Origin: Cephaloticoccus capnophilus
GTDB lineage: Bacteria; Verrucomicrobiota; Verrucomicrobiia; Opitutales; Opitutaceae
Reading direction: 5' to 3'
NCBI RefSeq assembly: GCF_001580045.1
Contig: NZ_LSZP01000043.1
Span: 1-48,155 of the forward strand
DNA length: 48,155 nucleotides
Shown: piece after piece, positions 39,468 to 46,750 of the stretch
Layout of the letters: the number at the start of each line of letters is the position of its first letter
Numbering within the stretch: the first letter of the stretch is position 1
Translations under genes and position numbers: made by a program
Notes under the pieces: generated by a model
What the model was told of the DNA's origin: nothing
Databases searched by the model: none
The model's input: only the letters and a program-made list of their open reading frames with translations

Positions 39468-40751
39468 GTGACGGAACGACAGCGTAACCTCATTGACGAC
39501 CTCAACCTCATCGAGAACCCGCAAGAACGACTCTCGATCTTGGTTGACCGCGCGCGCCACCTTCCCCCGCTGCCCGCCGAAACCCGTAGCGACAAGACCC
39601 TCGTCCCCGGCTGCGTCTCGCAAGTCTGGCTCCTGTGCGAACGCGACACGGCGGGCCGCTGCTACTTCCGCTGCGATGCCGACAGCCCCCTCGTCAAAGC
39701 CCTCGTCGCCTTCCTCTGCGACTACTACAACGGCTGCACGCCTGCCGAAATCTTGGCCGAGATTGCCACCGAAGAGGCCAAGGTCGCAGCCCTCGACGAG
39801 CGGCCCGCGCACGGCACTGAGCCTCGCACCCGCTCGCCAGATAAACGAGCCGAAGACGCCTCACCCCTCGCCGCGCTCGGCCTCCTGCAAACGCTCTCTG
39901 CTACGCGCCGTAACGGCCTCGCCCAAGTCCGCGCCCGCATCCAAGCCTTCGCCGCCGCCTCAGAGGCAAACAGCCAAAGCACGAAGCCGCCACGAAACCT
40001 CGCAAACCATGGCAGTGAGCACGCCCCACTGCTTCTTTACGACGCGCATACTCACTCCCCCGCGCTAAACGGCCTTGCCACCCTCAGCGTTCTCAATGGC
40101 AGCCAACCCGCCGACTGGCCAACAGTCGCCGCACGCGCGGCCGAGCACCCCGACGCGCTCATCCCGAGCTACGGACTGCACCCGTGGTATTGCGCCACAG
40201 CGCCGAACGACTGGCTCGCGCAAATCCGCACGCGGCTGCTCACCGACCCACGCGCCCAAATCGGCGAGATCGGACTCGACCGCGCCCTAATCCGCCGCAG
40301 CGAGGCCGCCTCGATCGAGGCCCAACTCGCCGCCCTAAATGCCCAGCTCGCACTCGCGGCCGAGCTCGACCGAGTCGCCACGATTCACTGCGTGCAAGCC
40401 CACGGCCTCCTACTAGACACGCTTCACAACGCGCCAAAACTCCCTCGGCTCCTCCTTCACAGCTACTCCGGCTCGGCCCAGATGATTCGAGACTTCGCCG
40501 CACTCGGAGCCTACTTTTCCTTCGGCGCGAGCGTCCTCGACCCACGCCGTGAACGCCTCCTCAACGCTCTCCGCGCCACCCCACCCGAGCGGCTATTAGT
40601 CGAAACCGACACACCCGCTGGCCTCAGCTACGCCACAAACACTCTTGAGCAAAATCACTGGGCCCTCGCCTCCCTTTTGGGGCAACCCGTTGAGCAACTC
40701 ACCGCCCGCGTCGCCGCTAACTTTCAACGGCTGTTTCTAAGCGCGGGCTAA
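39468..40751 (+). CDS. SufE-TatD fusion protein
   Basis: A 427-residue two-domain protein. Residues 1-165 are SufE/CsdE-like: VTERQRNLIDDLNLIENPQE, then the sulfur-acceptor loop LVPGCVSQVWL with Cys49. SufE proteins take persulfide sulfur from a cysteine desulfurase. Residues 185-427 are a TatD-family metal hydrolase (DNase-like): DAHTHSPA, YGLHPWY, IGEIGLDR, IHCVQAHG, LLHSYSGS and LLVETDTPAG supply the expected His, Glu and Asp metal ligands. Start GTG 39468 gives the standard SufE N-terminus. An insert at 105-135 in the SufE part is encoded partly by a dispersed repeat. Its 3' end overlaps convergent tcdA by 35 bp. Confidence 0.88.
   Translation: MTERQRNLIDDLNLIENPQERLSILVDRARHLPPLPAETRSDKTLVPGCVSQVWLLCERDTAGRCYFRCDADSPLVKALVAFLCDYYNGCTPAEILAEIATEEAKVAALDERPAHGTEPRTRSPDKRAEDASPLAALGLLQTLSATRRNGLAQVRARIQAFAAASEANSQSTKPPRNLANHGSEHAPLLLYDAHTHSPALNGLATLSVLNGSQPADWPTVAARAAEHPDALIPSYGLHPWYCATAPNDWLAQIRTRLLTDPRAQIGEIGLDRALIRRSEAASIEAQLAALNAQLALAAELDRVATIHCVQAHGLLLDTLHNAPKLPRLLLHSYSGSAQMIRDFAALGAYFSFGASVLDPRRERLLNALRATPPERLLVETDTPAGLSYATNTLEQNHWALASLLGQPVEQLTARVAANFQRLFLSAG
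39821..39857. repeat. Repeat unit in sufE-tatD shared with exbD
   Basis: The partner of 32380-32416. It contains hairpin GCTCG-CCAGATAAA-CGAGC (39832-39850) and encodes EPRTRSPDKRAED in a loop of the SufE domain. Confidence 0.6.
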
Positions 40752-41538
40752 TCACACAGCGAAGCGCCTCTCCTGCTGCCGCGAGCCCGAAGGCTCCCGT
40801 CACAAACGCCGCCGCCCCCAACCCGCTCTCACAGTCGAGCTTTCCCGCGCCCTCACGCCCCGCCTCCGGCGCTGGCTCAGTGCGACACGTCCCATCCGCC
40901 CAAGGGAAAATACGCGGCTCGCTCGACCACACGCAACGCACGCCAAACTGCATCCGCCCCTTTTGCGTGCCTGCCTCGAAGCCATGCGCTCGCCGCAGTT
41001 TTCTTCGCACGAGCCGCAAAAGCTCGTCGCCCCACGCCTCGCCAAGGTCGCCCGTGCGAATCGCATTAAACTCACTGCGTCCGCCCGCCCCGCCCACCGT
41101 CACCGCTGGCAGCCCGCGCGTCACGCACTCGGCAAGCAGCAACGCCTTGTTGCTCACGTTATCGATCGCATCCACTACGCAGTCGAAACCTTCGGCCAAA
41201 ATCCGCTCGGCATTCTGCGACGTAAAAAACTCGGTTAACACACGCACTCGGCAAGCCGGGTTAATCCGGCTCACCCGCTCGGCGATCACCTCCGCCTTTG
41301 GCCGACCTATGGTGCCATCCATCGCGGGCAATTGGCGGTTTACGTTAGTAATGCACAAGTCGTCCAAATCGACGAGCGTCAGCGCACCGACTCCACTGCG
41401 CGCAAGTGCCTCGACAACCCAAGAGCCGACGCCCCCCAAGCCCACGACGCAGACATGCGCGGCGTGCAAGCGCAGCAACCCCGCCCGACCGTAAAGCCGC
41501 GTTAAACCGCCAAAACGCTGGAGGTAGTCATCAGTCAT
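40717..41538 (-). CDS. tcdA: tRNA threonylcarbamoyladenosine dehydratase TcdA
   Basis: An E1-like enzyme that uses ATP to cyclise t6A37 of tRNA to ct6A. 273 residues. The start resembles E. coli TcdA (DDYLQRFGGLTRLYGRAGLL); the nucleotide site is VVGLGGVGSWVVEALARSG, followed by LVDLDDLCITNVNRQLPAMD; CVVDAIDNVSNKALLLAECV and VTVGGAGGRSEFNAI follow. Start ATG 41538 is chosen over GTG 41553, which directly abuts the mscS-type stop. In E. coli TcdA (CsdL) works with CsdA and CsdE; here a SufE/CsdE-like domain lies tail to tail. Confidence 0.93.
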   Translation of the reverse strand: MTDDYLQRFGGLTRLYGRAGLLRLHAAHVCVVGLGGVGSWVVEALARSGVGALTLVDLDDLCITNVNRQLPAMDGTIGRPKAEVIAERVSRINPACRVRVLTEFFTSQNAERILAEGFDCVVDAIDNVSNKALLLAECVTRGLPAVTVGGAGGRSEFNAIRTGDLGEAWGDELLRLVRRKLRRAHGFEAGTQKGRMQFGVRCVWSSEPRIFPWADGTCRTEPAPEAGREGAGKLDCESGLGAAAFVTGAFGLAAAGEALRCVISPRLETAVES

Positions 41539-41553
41539 CGCGCACAAGCTCAC

Positions 41554-42825
41554 TTAGCGGCGGGCCAGTTGCGCGACTGCCGCGTTCAAATCGCCGCCCG
41601 AGGGGGTTTGAAACACGCTTAACCCAAACTGGTCGATAACCGCCAACAGATGGTCAAAAATGTCGGCCTGAATCGCCTCGTACATCGCCCAGCGCGTGTC
41701 GTTGGTAAACACATACAACTCGAGCGGGATACCGTGCTCGCCCGGCGAGAGCTGACGCACGAGCATCGTCATCCCTTGGTTGATACGCGGGTGCTGGCGC
41801 AGGTAGGCGACGCAATACGCGCGGAAGGTGCCGAAGTTCGTAATCCGGCGGCCATTACCCAAAATAGTCAGGTCGGTCCCACGCTGCTGATTGTCCTGAT
41901 CGATCTCCGCCTGCTTCTCGTCGAGATAGGCCGTGAGCAGGTCGATGCGCCGCCACTGCTCGATCATCGCCTCATCGGCAAAGCGCACCGAGTGCATATC
42001 AATGTAGAGCGCACGCTTAATCCGCCGCCCACCCGACTCGAACATGCCACGCCAGTTTTTAAACGAGCCCGAAATCAGATCGTAAGACGGGATGGTGGTA
42101 ATCGTTTTGTCCCAGTTTTGCACCTTCACCGTAGTGAGTGACACGTCGATCACATCGCCATCGGCCCCCGCCTTGGGCATCTCTATCCAGTCGCCAATGC
42201 GCACCATCTCGTTTACCGAAATCATAATCCCCGCCACAAAGCCGAGTATCGCATCCTTGAATACGAGGAGGAGCACCGCCGTCAGCGCCCCCATGCCAGT
42301 GAGGATATAGACGGGGGACTTGTCCAAAATCGTCGCCAACACCAGAATCAACGCGAAGACGGCAGCGACCAGCTTGAGCGCTTGGACAAAGCCCTTTACT
42401 GGCGTCCGCTCCGCGCGCCCCGAGCGTTGCGCGAGCAAGTGCAGCGCATCGAGCAACGCGAAAAACACGATTACCCAAATAAGCGTCAGGTAAATACTCA
42501 CCGCCGCATTCACCACCGCCAGCACCTCGGGGCTCTGGCCAAGAATCTTTCCGCCAAGCGCATTTATGACCATCGCCGGGGCCAGGTGCGAGAGCCGTGA
42601 GAAAAAGTGCGCCTCCAGAAGCGCGTCGTCCCACTTCATCGGCGAGCGCCGCACCGCCGCCGCCACCCCGCGCAAAATCAGCCGCTTGGCCACAAGGTTA
42701 GCCACCCACGCCAACACCAGGAGCAGCGCGAGGCTAAACGCGAGCTGGGAGAGCTCCGCATACTCAGCACTCAAACCGCGCGTAAGCAGCCATCCTTGAA
42801 TTCCAGTAAGCCAAGATTCCACCAT
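41554..42825 (-). CDS. YbdG-type mechanosensitive channel (MscS family)
   Basis: A 423-residue MscS-like channel closest in memory to E. coli YbdG (MscM, miniconductance). Five helices in the first 190 residues; the pore-lining helix and beta domain read LTGMGALTAVLLLVFKDAIL, GFVAGIMISVNEMVRIGDWI, EMPKAGADGDVIDVSLTTVK and VQNWDKTITTIPSYDLISGS. Then FKNWRGMFESGGRRIKRALY and a C-terminal NFGTFRAYCVAYLRQHPRIN, and SPGEHGIPLELYVFTNDTRW, all YbdG hallmarks. ATG 42825 is used; GTG 42855 is an alternative that adds 10 residues. tcdA starts 15 bp after its stop, so they form an operon. Confidence 0.9.
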   Translation of the reverse strand: MVESWLTGIQGWLLTRGLSAEYAELSQLAFSLALLLVLAWVANLVAKRLILRGVAAAVRRSPMKWDDALLEAHFFSRLSHLAPAMVINALGGKILGQSPEVLAVVNAAVSIYLTLIWVIVFFALLDALHLLAQRSGRAERTPVKGFVQALKLVAAVFALILVLATILDKSPVYILTGMGALTAVLLLVFKDAILGFVAGIMISVNEMVRIGDWIEMPKAGADGDVIDVSLTTVKVQNWDKTITTIPSYDLISGSFKNWRGMFESGGRRIKRALYIDMHSVRFADEAMIEQWRRIDLLTAYLDEKQAEIDQDNQQRGTDLTILGNGRRITNFGTFRAYCVAYLRQHPRINQGMTMLVRQLSPGEHGIPLELYVFTNDTRWAMYEAIQADIFDHLLAVIDQFGLSVFQTPSGGDLNAAVAQLARR

Positions 42826-42916
42826 AAGCCGCAAAGCCTGGCGAAATGACACCACTCATGCAAGGCAGCGCCGCTCACCAGTGCGCGACACTTTTCCACT
42901 ACGCATGAAGCAGCCA

Positions 42917-43224
42917 TCCACTACGCGTGGGGCGGCGGTCAGTGACCGCTTCCCTTTAATTTGGGATTTCGGCGTCGCGCTATCGCGCGAAAGCGAAATC
43001 CCAAATTTGAAAGCATTCCCCCTGTCGCGCTGCGACAGGGAGAGCAGTAAAAGGGAAAGTGGAGTGATAACCCGTTTGGGCGAGGTGGGGAAAATCACCA
43101 GTAAACTCCCGCCGCCAAGTTTGGGGTCCTTTTCAGATTTTGGTTTCGTTTCTGCGCGTCGCGCAGAGGCGAAACCAAAATCTAAATGGGTGCAGCGACA
43201 CGCTGCCGCCCCACGCGTAGTGGA
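42917..43224. repeat. Composite repeat with 20-bp perfect inverted ends
   Basis: 308 bp bounded by perfect 20-nt inverted repeats: 42917-42936 (TCCACTACGCGTGGGGCGGC) and 43205-43224. Inside, from left: a small palindrome CGGTCAGTGACCG; a long hairpin with 14-bp arms at 42958-42971 and 42994-43007 and an inner TCGCGC-TATC-GCGCGA; a hairpin CCCTGTCGC-GCT-GCGACAGGG (43020-43040); and a third hairpin with 14-bp arms at 43135-43148 and 43170-43183 and inner TCTGCGC-GTC-GCGCAGA. It fills the gap between the channel gene and the NadR-like kinase gene. No coding is seen. The first unit recurs at 48061-48155. Confidence 0.8.
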
Positions 43225-43227
43225 GGT

Positions 43228-43815
43228 TCAGAGAGAGCGATCACTGGACTCGAGCAGCCGGTCTATCGCTTCAACGGCGCGGCACTCGCGCTCGGCCCAA
43301 TCGCCACAAATATCGACAAAGGGCAGCCCGCGCGAAGTGAGCATCTCGCGAAAAAGCCGTCGCATCATTGCGCGCCGCTTCGGATCGGCAGAGCCGCGCT
43401 GTGGGTCAGGCACAAAGGGCACATCGGTATCGCAGAGCAGGTAGAGCGCATAGCGACGGCTGCGCCTTTCGGCCTCCTCGCGCTCCCAGTCGGGGCAGTG
43501 CCCGGGGAAGAGCAGATCCGCATAAAGTACGTTGGTCAGCAACTCGGTATCCGTAATCAGAAGCGGGCTCCTCCTGTGCAGTGCCTCCGCGGCGGCGCGA
43601 TCCTCTTTGGCCATTTGGCCGCGCCCGATCTCTGGCAAGTCCTCGGCGACGATTTGGCCTGCATGCGCATCCCAAAACGCGCGTACAAACTCCAGCGCGA
43701 CCGGTGCACCGTAGTGCTGGCCAAGATACTGCGCGAGCGTGCTCTTACCCGTCGAGTCGGTCCCGACGACCGACACGCGAAGCAGCGGATTACTCTGAAA
43801 GTCGGCTCGCTGCAT
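43228..43815 (-). CDS. NadR-like nicotinamide riboside kinase domain protein
   Basis: A 195-residue P-loop kinase resembling the C-terminal ribosylnicotinamide kinase domain of NadR. Walker A GTDSTGKSTLAQYLGQHYGA, then FVRAFWDAHAG, a Mg-site region LLITDTELLTNVLYADLLFP and LYLLCDTDVPFVPDPQR. In NadR this domain phosphorylates nicotinamide riboside to NMN. There is no NMN adenylyltransferase or HTH domain attached. It overlaps pnuC by 26 nt from ATG 43815; a longer start at 43866 exists. Coupling to a PnuC transporter strongly supports NR salvage. The stop lies 3 bp from the repeat element. Confidence 0.82.
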   Translation of the reverse strand: MQRADFQSNPLLRVSVVGTDSTGKSTLAQYLGQHYGAPVALEFVRAFWDAHAGQIVAEDLPEIGRGQMAKEDRAAAEALHRRSPLLITDTELLTNVLYADLLFPGHCPDWEREEAERRSRRYALYLLCDTDVPFVPDPQRGSADPKRRAMMRRLFREMLTSRGLPFVDICGDWAERECRAVEAIDRLLESSDRSL

Positions 43816-44431
43816 TTTGACGGTAAGCGCGCGACCACTCGAAATGGCCCCGAGCAGCAAGCGCACAGAAAAAAAGGTACAACACGCCGAACCAGTACAG
43901 GCCCGACATTAGGTAGGTCACTCCGGCGACCGTATCGACGACGATCCAGCCGATCCAGTTCTCCAGCCTTTTGCGCGCTTGGAGCCAGGTGCACACCACG
44001 CTAAAGCAGGTGATAAAGGCATCGCGATAGGGCGCCGCCGCGTCTGTATGCCTGAGCATATACGTCCCCCAAACGACTGTCGCCACAGCCCCCACGAACA
44101 CGTAGCCCACGCGCCAGCCCCAGCCCAAAACCGTGACGGGCAAGGCAGGTTTTTCGCCCGAAACCACTTTCGCCAGTTCGTTAATCGAGTCTCTGCGCCG
44201 GTCGCCGCGCGCCCAGTGAATCCACCCGTAGCTCAGCACGACAAAGTACAGCACCTGCAACTTCACCTCGCCGTAAAAGCGCGAGTGATAAAACACGAGT
44301 CCTGACAGCGTCACCTGCACAAGCCCCACGGGAAAGTTCCACATGCTTTGCCGGACTATCAGCCACACGCCCAAGGCACCGAGTACTGTCGCCACGGGCT
44401 CAATCCACGCTGAGCCGAGAATCTCACTCAT
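43790..44431 (-). CDS. pnuC: PnuC-family nicotinamide riboside transporter
   Basis: A 213-residue membrane protein with about seven helices. Family features: MWNFPVGLVQVTLSGLVFYH, FYGEVKLQVLYFVVLSYGWI (ending in a W), HW, and in the last part NWIGWIVVDTVAGVTYLMSG. PnuC proteins allow facilitated uptake of nicotinamide riboside; trapping requires the kinase, encoded downstream and overlapping. The start overlaps the 94-aa gene by 4 nt (ATGA). Confidence 0.92.
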   Translation of the reverse strand: MSEILGSAWIEPVATVLGALGVWLIVRQSMWNFPVGLVQVTLSGLVFYHSRFYGEVKLQVLYFVVLSYGWIHWARGDRRRDSINELAKVVSGEKPALPVTVLGWGWRVGYVFVGAVATVVWGTYMLRHTDAAAPYRDAFITCFSVVCTWLQARKRLENWIGWIVVDTVAGVTYLMSGLYWFGVLYLFFCALAARGHFEWSRAYRQNAASRLSE

Positions 44432-44712
44432 CGTGAGTTCGCCCCTTGGAGCTCGGCGGCCTCCGCGGCTTCAAGCGCTTCATTGAAACCCCAAATTAAG
44501 AGAACAACGCCAAGCACCGTGAAGATGACCGGCAGCCAACGCGCCCAAAACGTCCACCTGTCCAATTGCTCGGAGTTCAAACGATTGTCCTTAAAGCGCG
44601 TCTCCAGCCTATCGAGCCGCCGCTGCAACGTAAGCTGCAGGTACAGCGAGACAGCGATCAGCAAAATGCCGCCTCCCAGAATCGGATTATGCAAACTTTG
44701 AACAATCATCAT
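44428..44712 (-). CDS. Small two-TM membrane protein, unknown
   Basis: 94 residues, not recognised. Two predicted membrane helices (GGGILLIAVSLYLQL and LPVIFTVLGVVLLIWGF) around a charged helical linker (RRLDRLETRFKDNRLNSEQL), ending in an Ala/Glu-rich tail. Translationally coupled to pnuC through ATGA and 28 bp after the LysM lipoprotein gene. It is likely a small accessory of this operon; there are two adjacent ATG codons at the start. Confidence 0.65.
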   Translation of the reverse strand: MMIVQSLHNPILGGGILLIAVSLYLQLTLQRRLDRLETRFKDNRLNSEQLDRWTFWARWLPVIFTVLGVVLLIWGFNEALEAAEAAELQGANSR

Positions 44713-44740
44713 GATAACTGATGTACGCGGATAGAATCCC

Positions 44741-45673
44741 TCAAGGAATCCGAAGTTCCATGCCTACTGCTAAGGAATTTTCGTTAGGTAGAATCTCGCG
44801 GTTGGCATTGTAAATATCGCGCCAGCGGGCGCGGTCGCCGTAGTAGCGCTGAGCGAGCCCGAAAAGGGTATCCCCGCGCACCACTACGTGGCGGCGCGCT
44901 GCCGCAGCTGTAGTCGAGGCGGCATTACGCCCGCCCGCAGCACTCGCGAGCTCACGCGGCCGCGTCGGTGCGCTTGGCGTAGTGGAGACCACACTACTCC
45001 GAATCGGCGCCAAGCTCAGCGGAGAGTCCTGCGCGGGCCGGGGCGGCGGCTCATGTGTAAGCCGGGCCGCTGACGCTTGCTGCGCCGCCGAGTCTCGCGA
45101 GGGCACGAGCAGCACGCCATTGGTCGGCACACGCACTTGAGTGACGGAGCTCGGCTGGCTCGCCGCACTGCGCACCGCGCTCAGTAGCTCCGCCTTCAAT
45201 TGCTCGTTCTCGCGCTGCAAGCGGTTGATTTGCTCAACCATATCTAGCCGCTCGCTCTGGTTTTCGAGCGGGTTGGCAGGCAGCGTCCGCGCGAACTCGC
45301 GCTTCGCCCCTTCCACCAGCCCGCGCACTTGCGGGGCCTGCGGCGAGTTCGGGCTTCGCTCCAAATATTTCCGAAAGTAGTAAATCGCCGCTATCGGATC
45401 TTTGATTTGCTGCAGATAGATGATGCCCGCTTCCAGATGCGACTCGGGGGCGGCCTCACCCCGCTCGGCGATTACGCGCAAATAGGCGGCAAGGGCTTCT
45501 TGGCTGCGCCCTTGTTTCACCAGCCGCTGACCGAGCCGGTAATTAGGATCATCGATCTCTGCCCCCTGCGGCCCTTTATCGCGCGGATCGCAGGCCGAAA
45601 ACATGAGGCAGAACAGTGCGAGTCCCCAAAGGGCGCAGCGATGGCGCGCAAGGGAAGTTCTGCGTAAAAACAT
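44741..45673 (-). CDS. LysM-domain lipoprotein with TPR region
   Basis: A 310-residue predicted lipoprotein. Signal peptide and lipobox-like LMFSAC with Cys28; -3 is Phe, slightly atypical. Residues 40-110 form TPR-like helices (LGQRLVKQGRSQEALAAYLR, PIAAIYYFRKYLERSPNSPQ), then a coiled coil with EQINRLQRENEQLKAELLSA. A long Ser/Pro/Ala linker follows, and a C-terminal LysM domain (HVVVRGDTLFGLAQRYYGDR, ARWRDIYNANREIL) that binds peptidoglycan. It heads the minus-strand operon; divergent kdsD is 93 bp away. Confidence 0.85.
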   Translation of the reverse strand: MFLRRTSLARHRCALWGLALFCLMFSACDPRDKGPQGAEIDDPNYRLGQRLVKQGRSQEALAAYLRVIAERGEAAPESHLEAGIIYLQQIKDPIAAIYYFRKYLERSPNSPQAPQVRGLVEGAKREFARTLPANPLENQSERLDMVEQINRLQRENEQLKAELLSAVRSAASQPSSVTQVRVPTNGVLLVPSRDSAAQQASAARLTHEPPPRPAQDSPLSLAPIRSSVVSTTPSAPTRPRELASAAGGRNAASTTAAAARRHVVVRGDTLFGLAQRYYGDRARWRDIYNANREILPNENSLAVGMELRIP

Positions 45674-45766
45674 GTCAGTGCGTAATGGCTAGAGAGTGAA
45701 AGGGATTGAACGAGCGAGCCCGCGCCCTAGAGTCCGCAAGCTCCTCTCCGCCGATACAAACCCTAA

Positions 45767-46750
45767 ATGGCAGTGACCTCGAAAACCATCCTCAGTCGCG
45801 CCCGAAGCTGCATCCAAATCGAGAGCGACGCTCTACAGGAAACCGCGAAAAACTTGGGGCCCGAGTTCGTGCAAACCGCCCGCGCGGTTGAGGCCACCCT
45901 CGAGTCGGGCGGCAAACTCGTCTTTAGCGGCGTGGGCAAGTCCGCACATATCGCCCAAAAACTCGTCGCCACCTTTAACAGCACCGGAGCGACCTCCACC
46001 TTTCTGGACGCCACCCAAGCCCTGCACGGCGACCTTGGGCTATGCCGCACGGGCGACCTCGCCATCTTACTCAGCAATAGCGGCCAAACTGAAGTCCTCC
46101 GGCTCGTGCCGCTCCTGCGCCGCGCGGGACTCGGCCTAGTCGCCTTCACCTCGCGTGCCGACTCCGACCTCGCCGCCCACGCCGACCAGCTCCTGCTCTA
46201 CCACGTCCCACGCGAGGCTTGCCCGCTGGCACTCGCCCCCACCGCCAGCACTACCGCAGCCCTCGCCCTCGGCGATGCACTCGCGATGGTGCTCCTGCAG
46301 GCACGCGGCTTCACGCGTGACGACTTCGCGCGCAACCACCCAGGCGGTAACATCGGTGCCCTACTCGTCCGCGTACGCGATCTCATGCGCACCGCAGAGC
46401 GTGCCCCGCAGCTCCCGCACACCGCCACAGTCCAAGACGCCATCCTCGCGATGACTAAGGCCAAGAGCGGCGCAATCGCCCTCGTGCACCCGCGCAGCGG
46501 ACGGCTCAGCGGCGTACTCACCGACGGCGACTTTCGCCGCAGCGCGCTCAGCGGCCCAGACTTTCTCACGCAGCCCGTAAGCCGCTTCATGACGCGACGC
46601 CCCAAAACCATCCGCGCCGAAGCGATGGGCGTCGATGCGCTCGAACTTTTTGAAAAACACCAGATTGATGATCTAATTGTCGTCGACGCACAGGGAAAGC
46701 CCATCGGCATCGTAGACGGACAAGACCTCCCCAAACTCAAGCTGCTATGA
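45767..46750 (+). CDS. kdsD: Arabinose-5-phosphate isomerase
   Basis: 327-residue KdsD/GutQ-type enzyme that makes arabinose 5-phosphate from ribulose 5-phosphate for Kdo and lipopolysaccharide synthesis. The SIS domain has FSGVGKSAHIAQKLVATFNS, DATQALHGDLGLCRTGDLAI and LSNSGQTEVL; LAPTASTTAALALGDALAMV and FARNHPGGNIG are strong signatures. Two CBS units follow from about 205 (VRDLMRTAERAPQL, VLTDGDFRR, PVSRFMTRRPKTI). It overlaps the following gene in ATGA. Confidence 0.94.
   Translation: MAVTSKTILSRARSCIQIESDALQETAKNLGPEFVQTARAVEATLESGGKLVFSGVGKSAHIAQKLVATFNSTGATSTFLDATQALHGDLGLCRTGDLAILLSNSGQTEVLRLVPLLRRAGLGLVAFTSRADSDLAAHADQLLLYHVPREACPLALAPTASTTAALALGDALAMVLLQARGFTRDDFARNHPGGNIGALLVRVRDLMRTAERAPQLPHTATVQDAILAMTKAKSGAIALVHPRSGRLSGVLTDGDFRRSALSGPDFLTQPVSRFMTRRPKTIRAEAMGVDALELFEKHQIDDLIVVDAQGKPIGIVDGQDLPKLKLL

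Noticed and set aside
42917-43224. CRISPR array
   Set aside because: The hairpin units are not direct repeats with regular unique spacers, and no cas gene is present.
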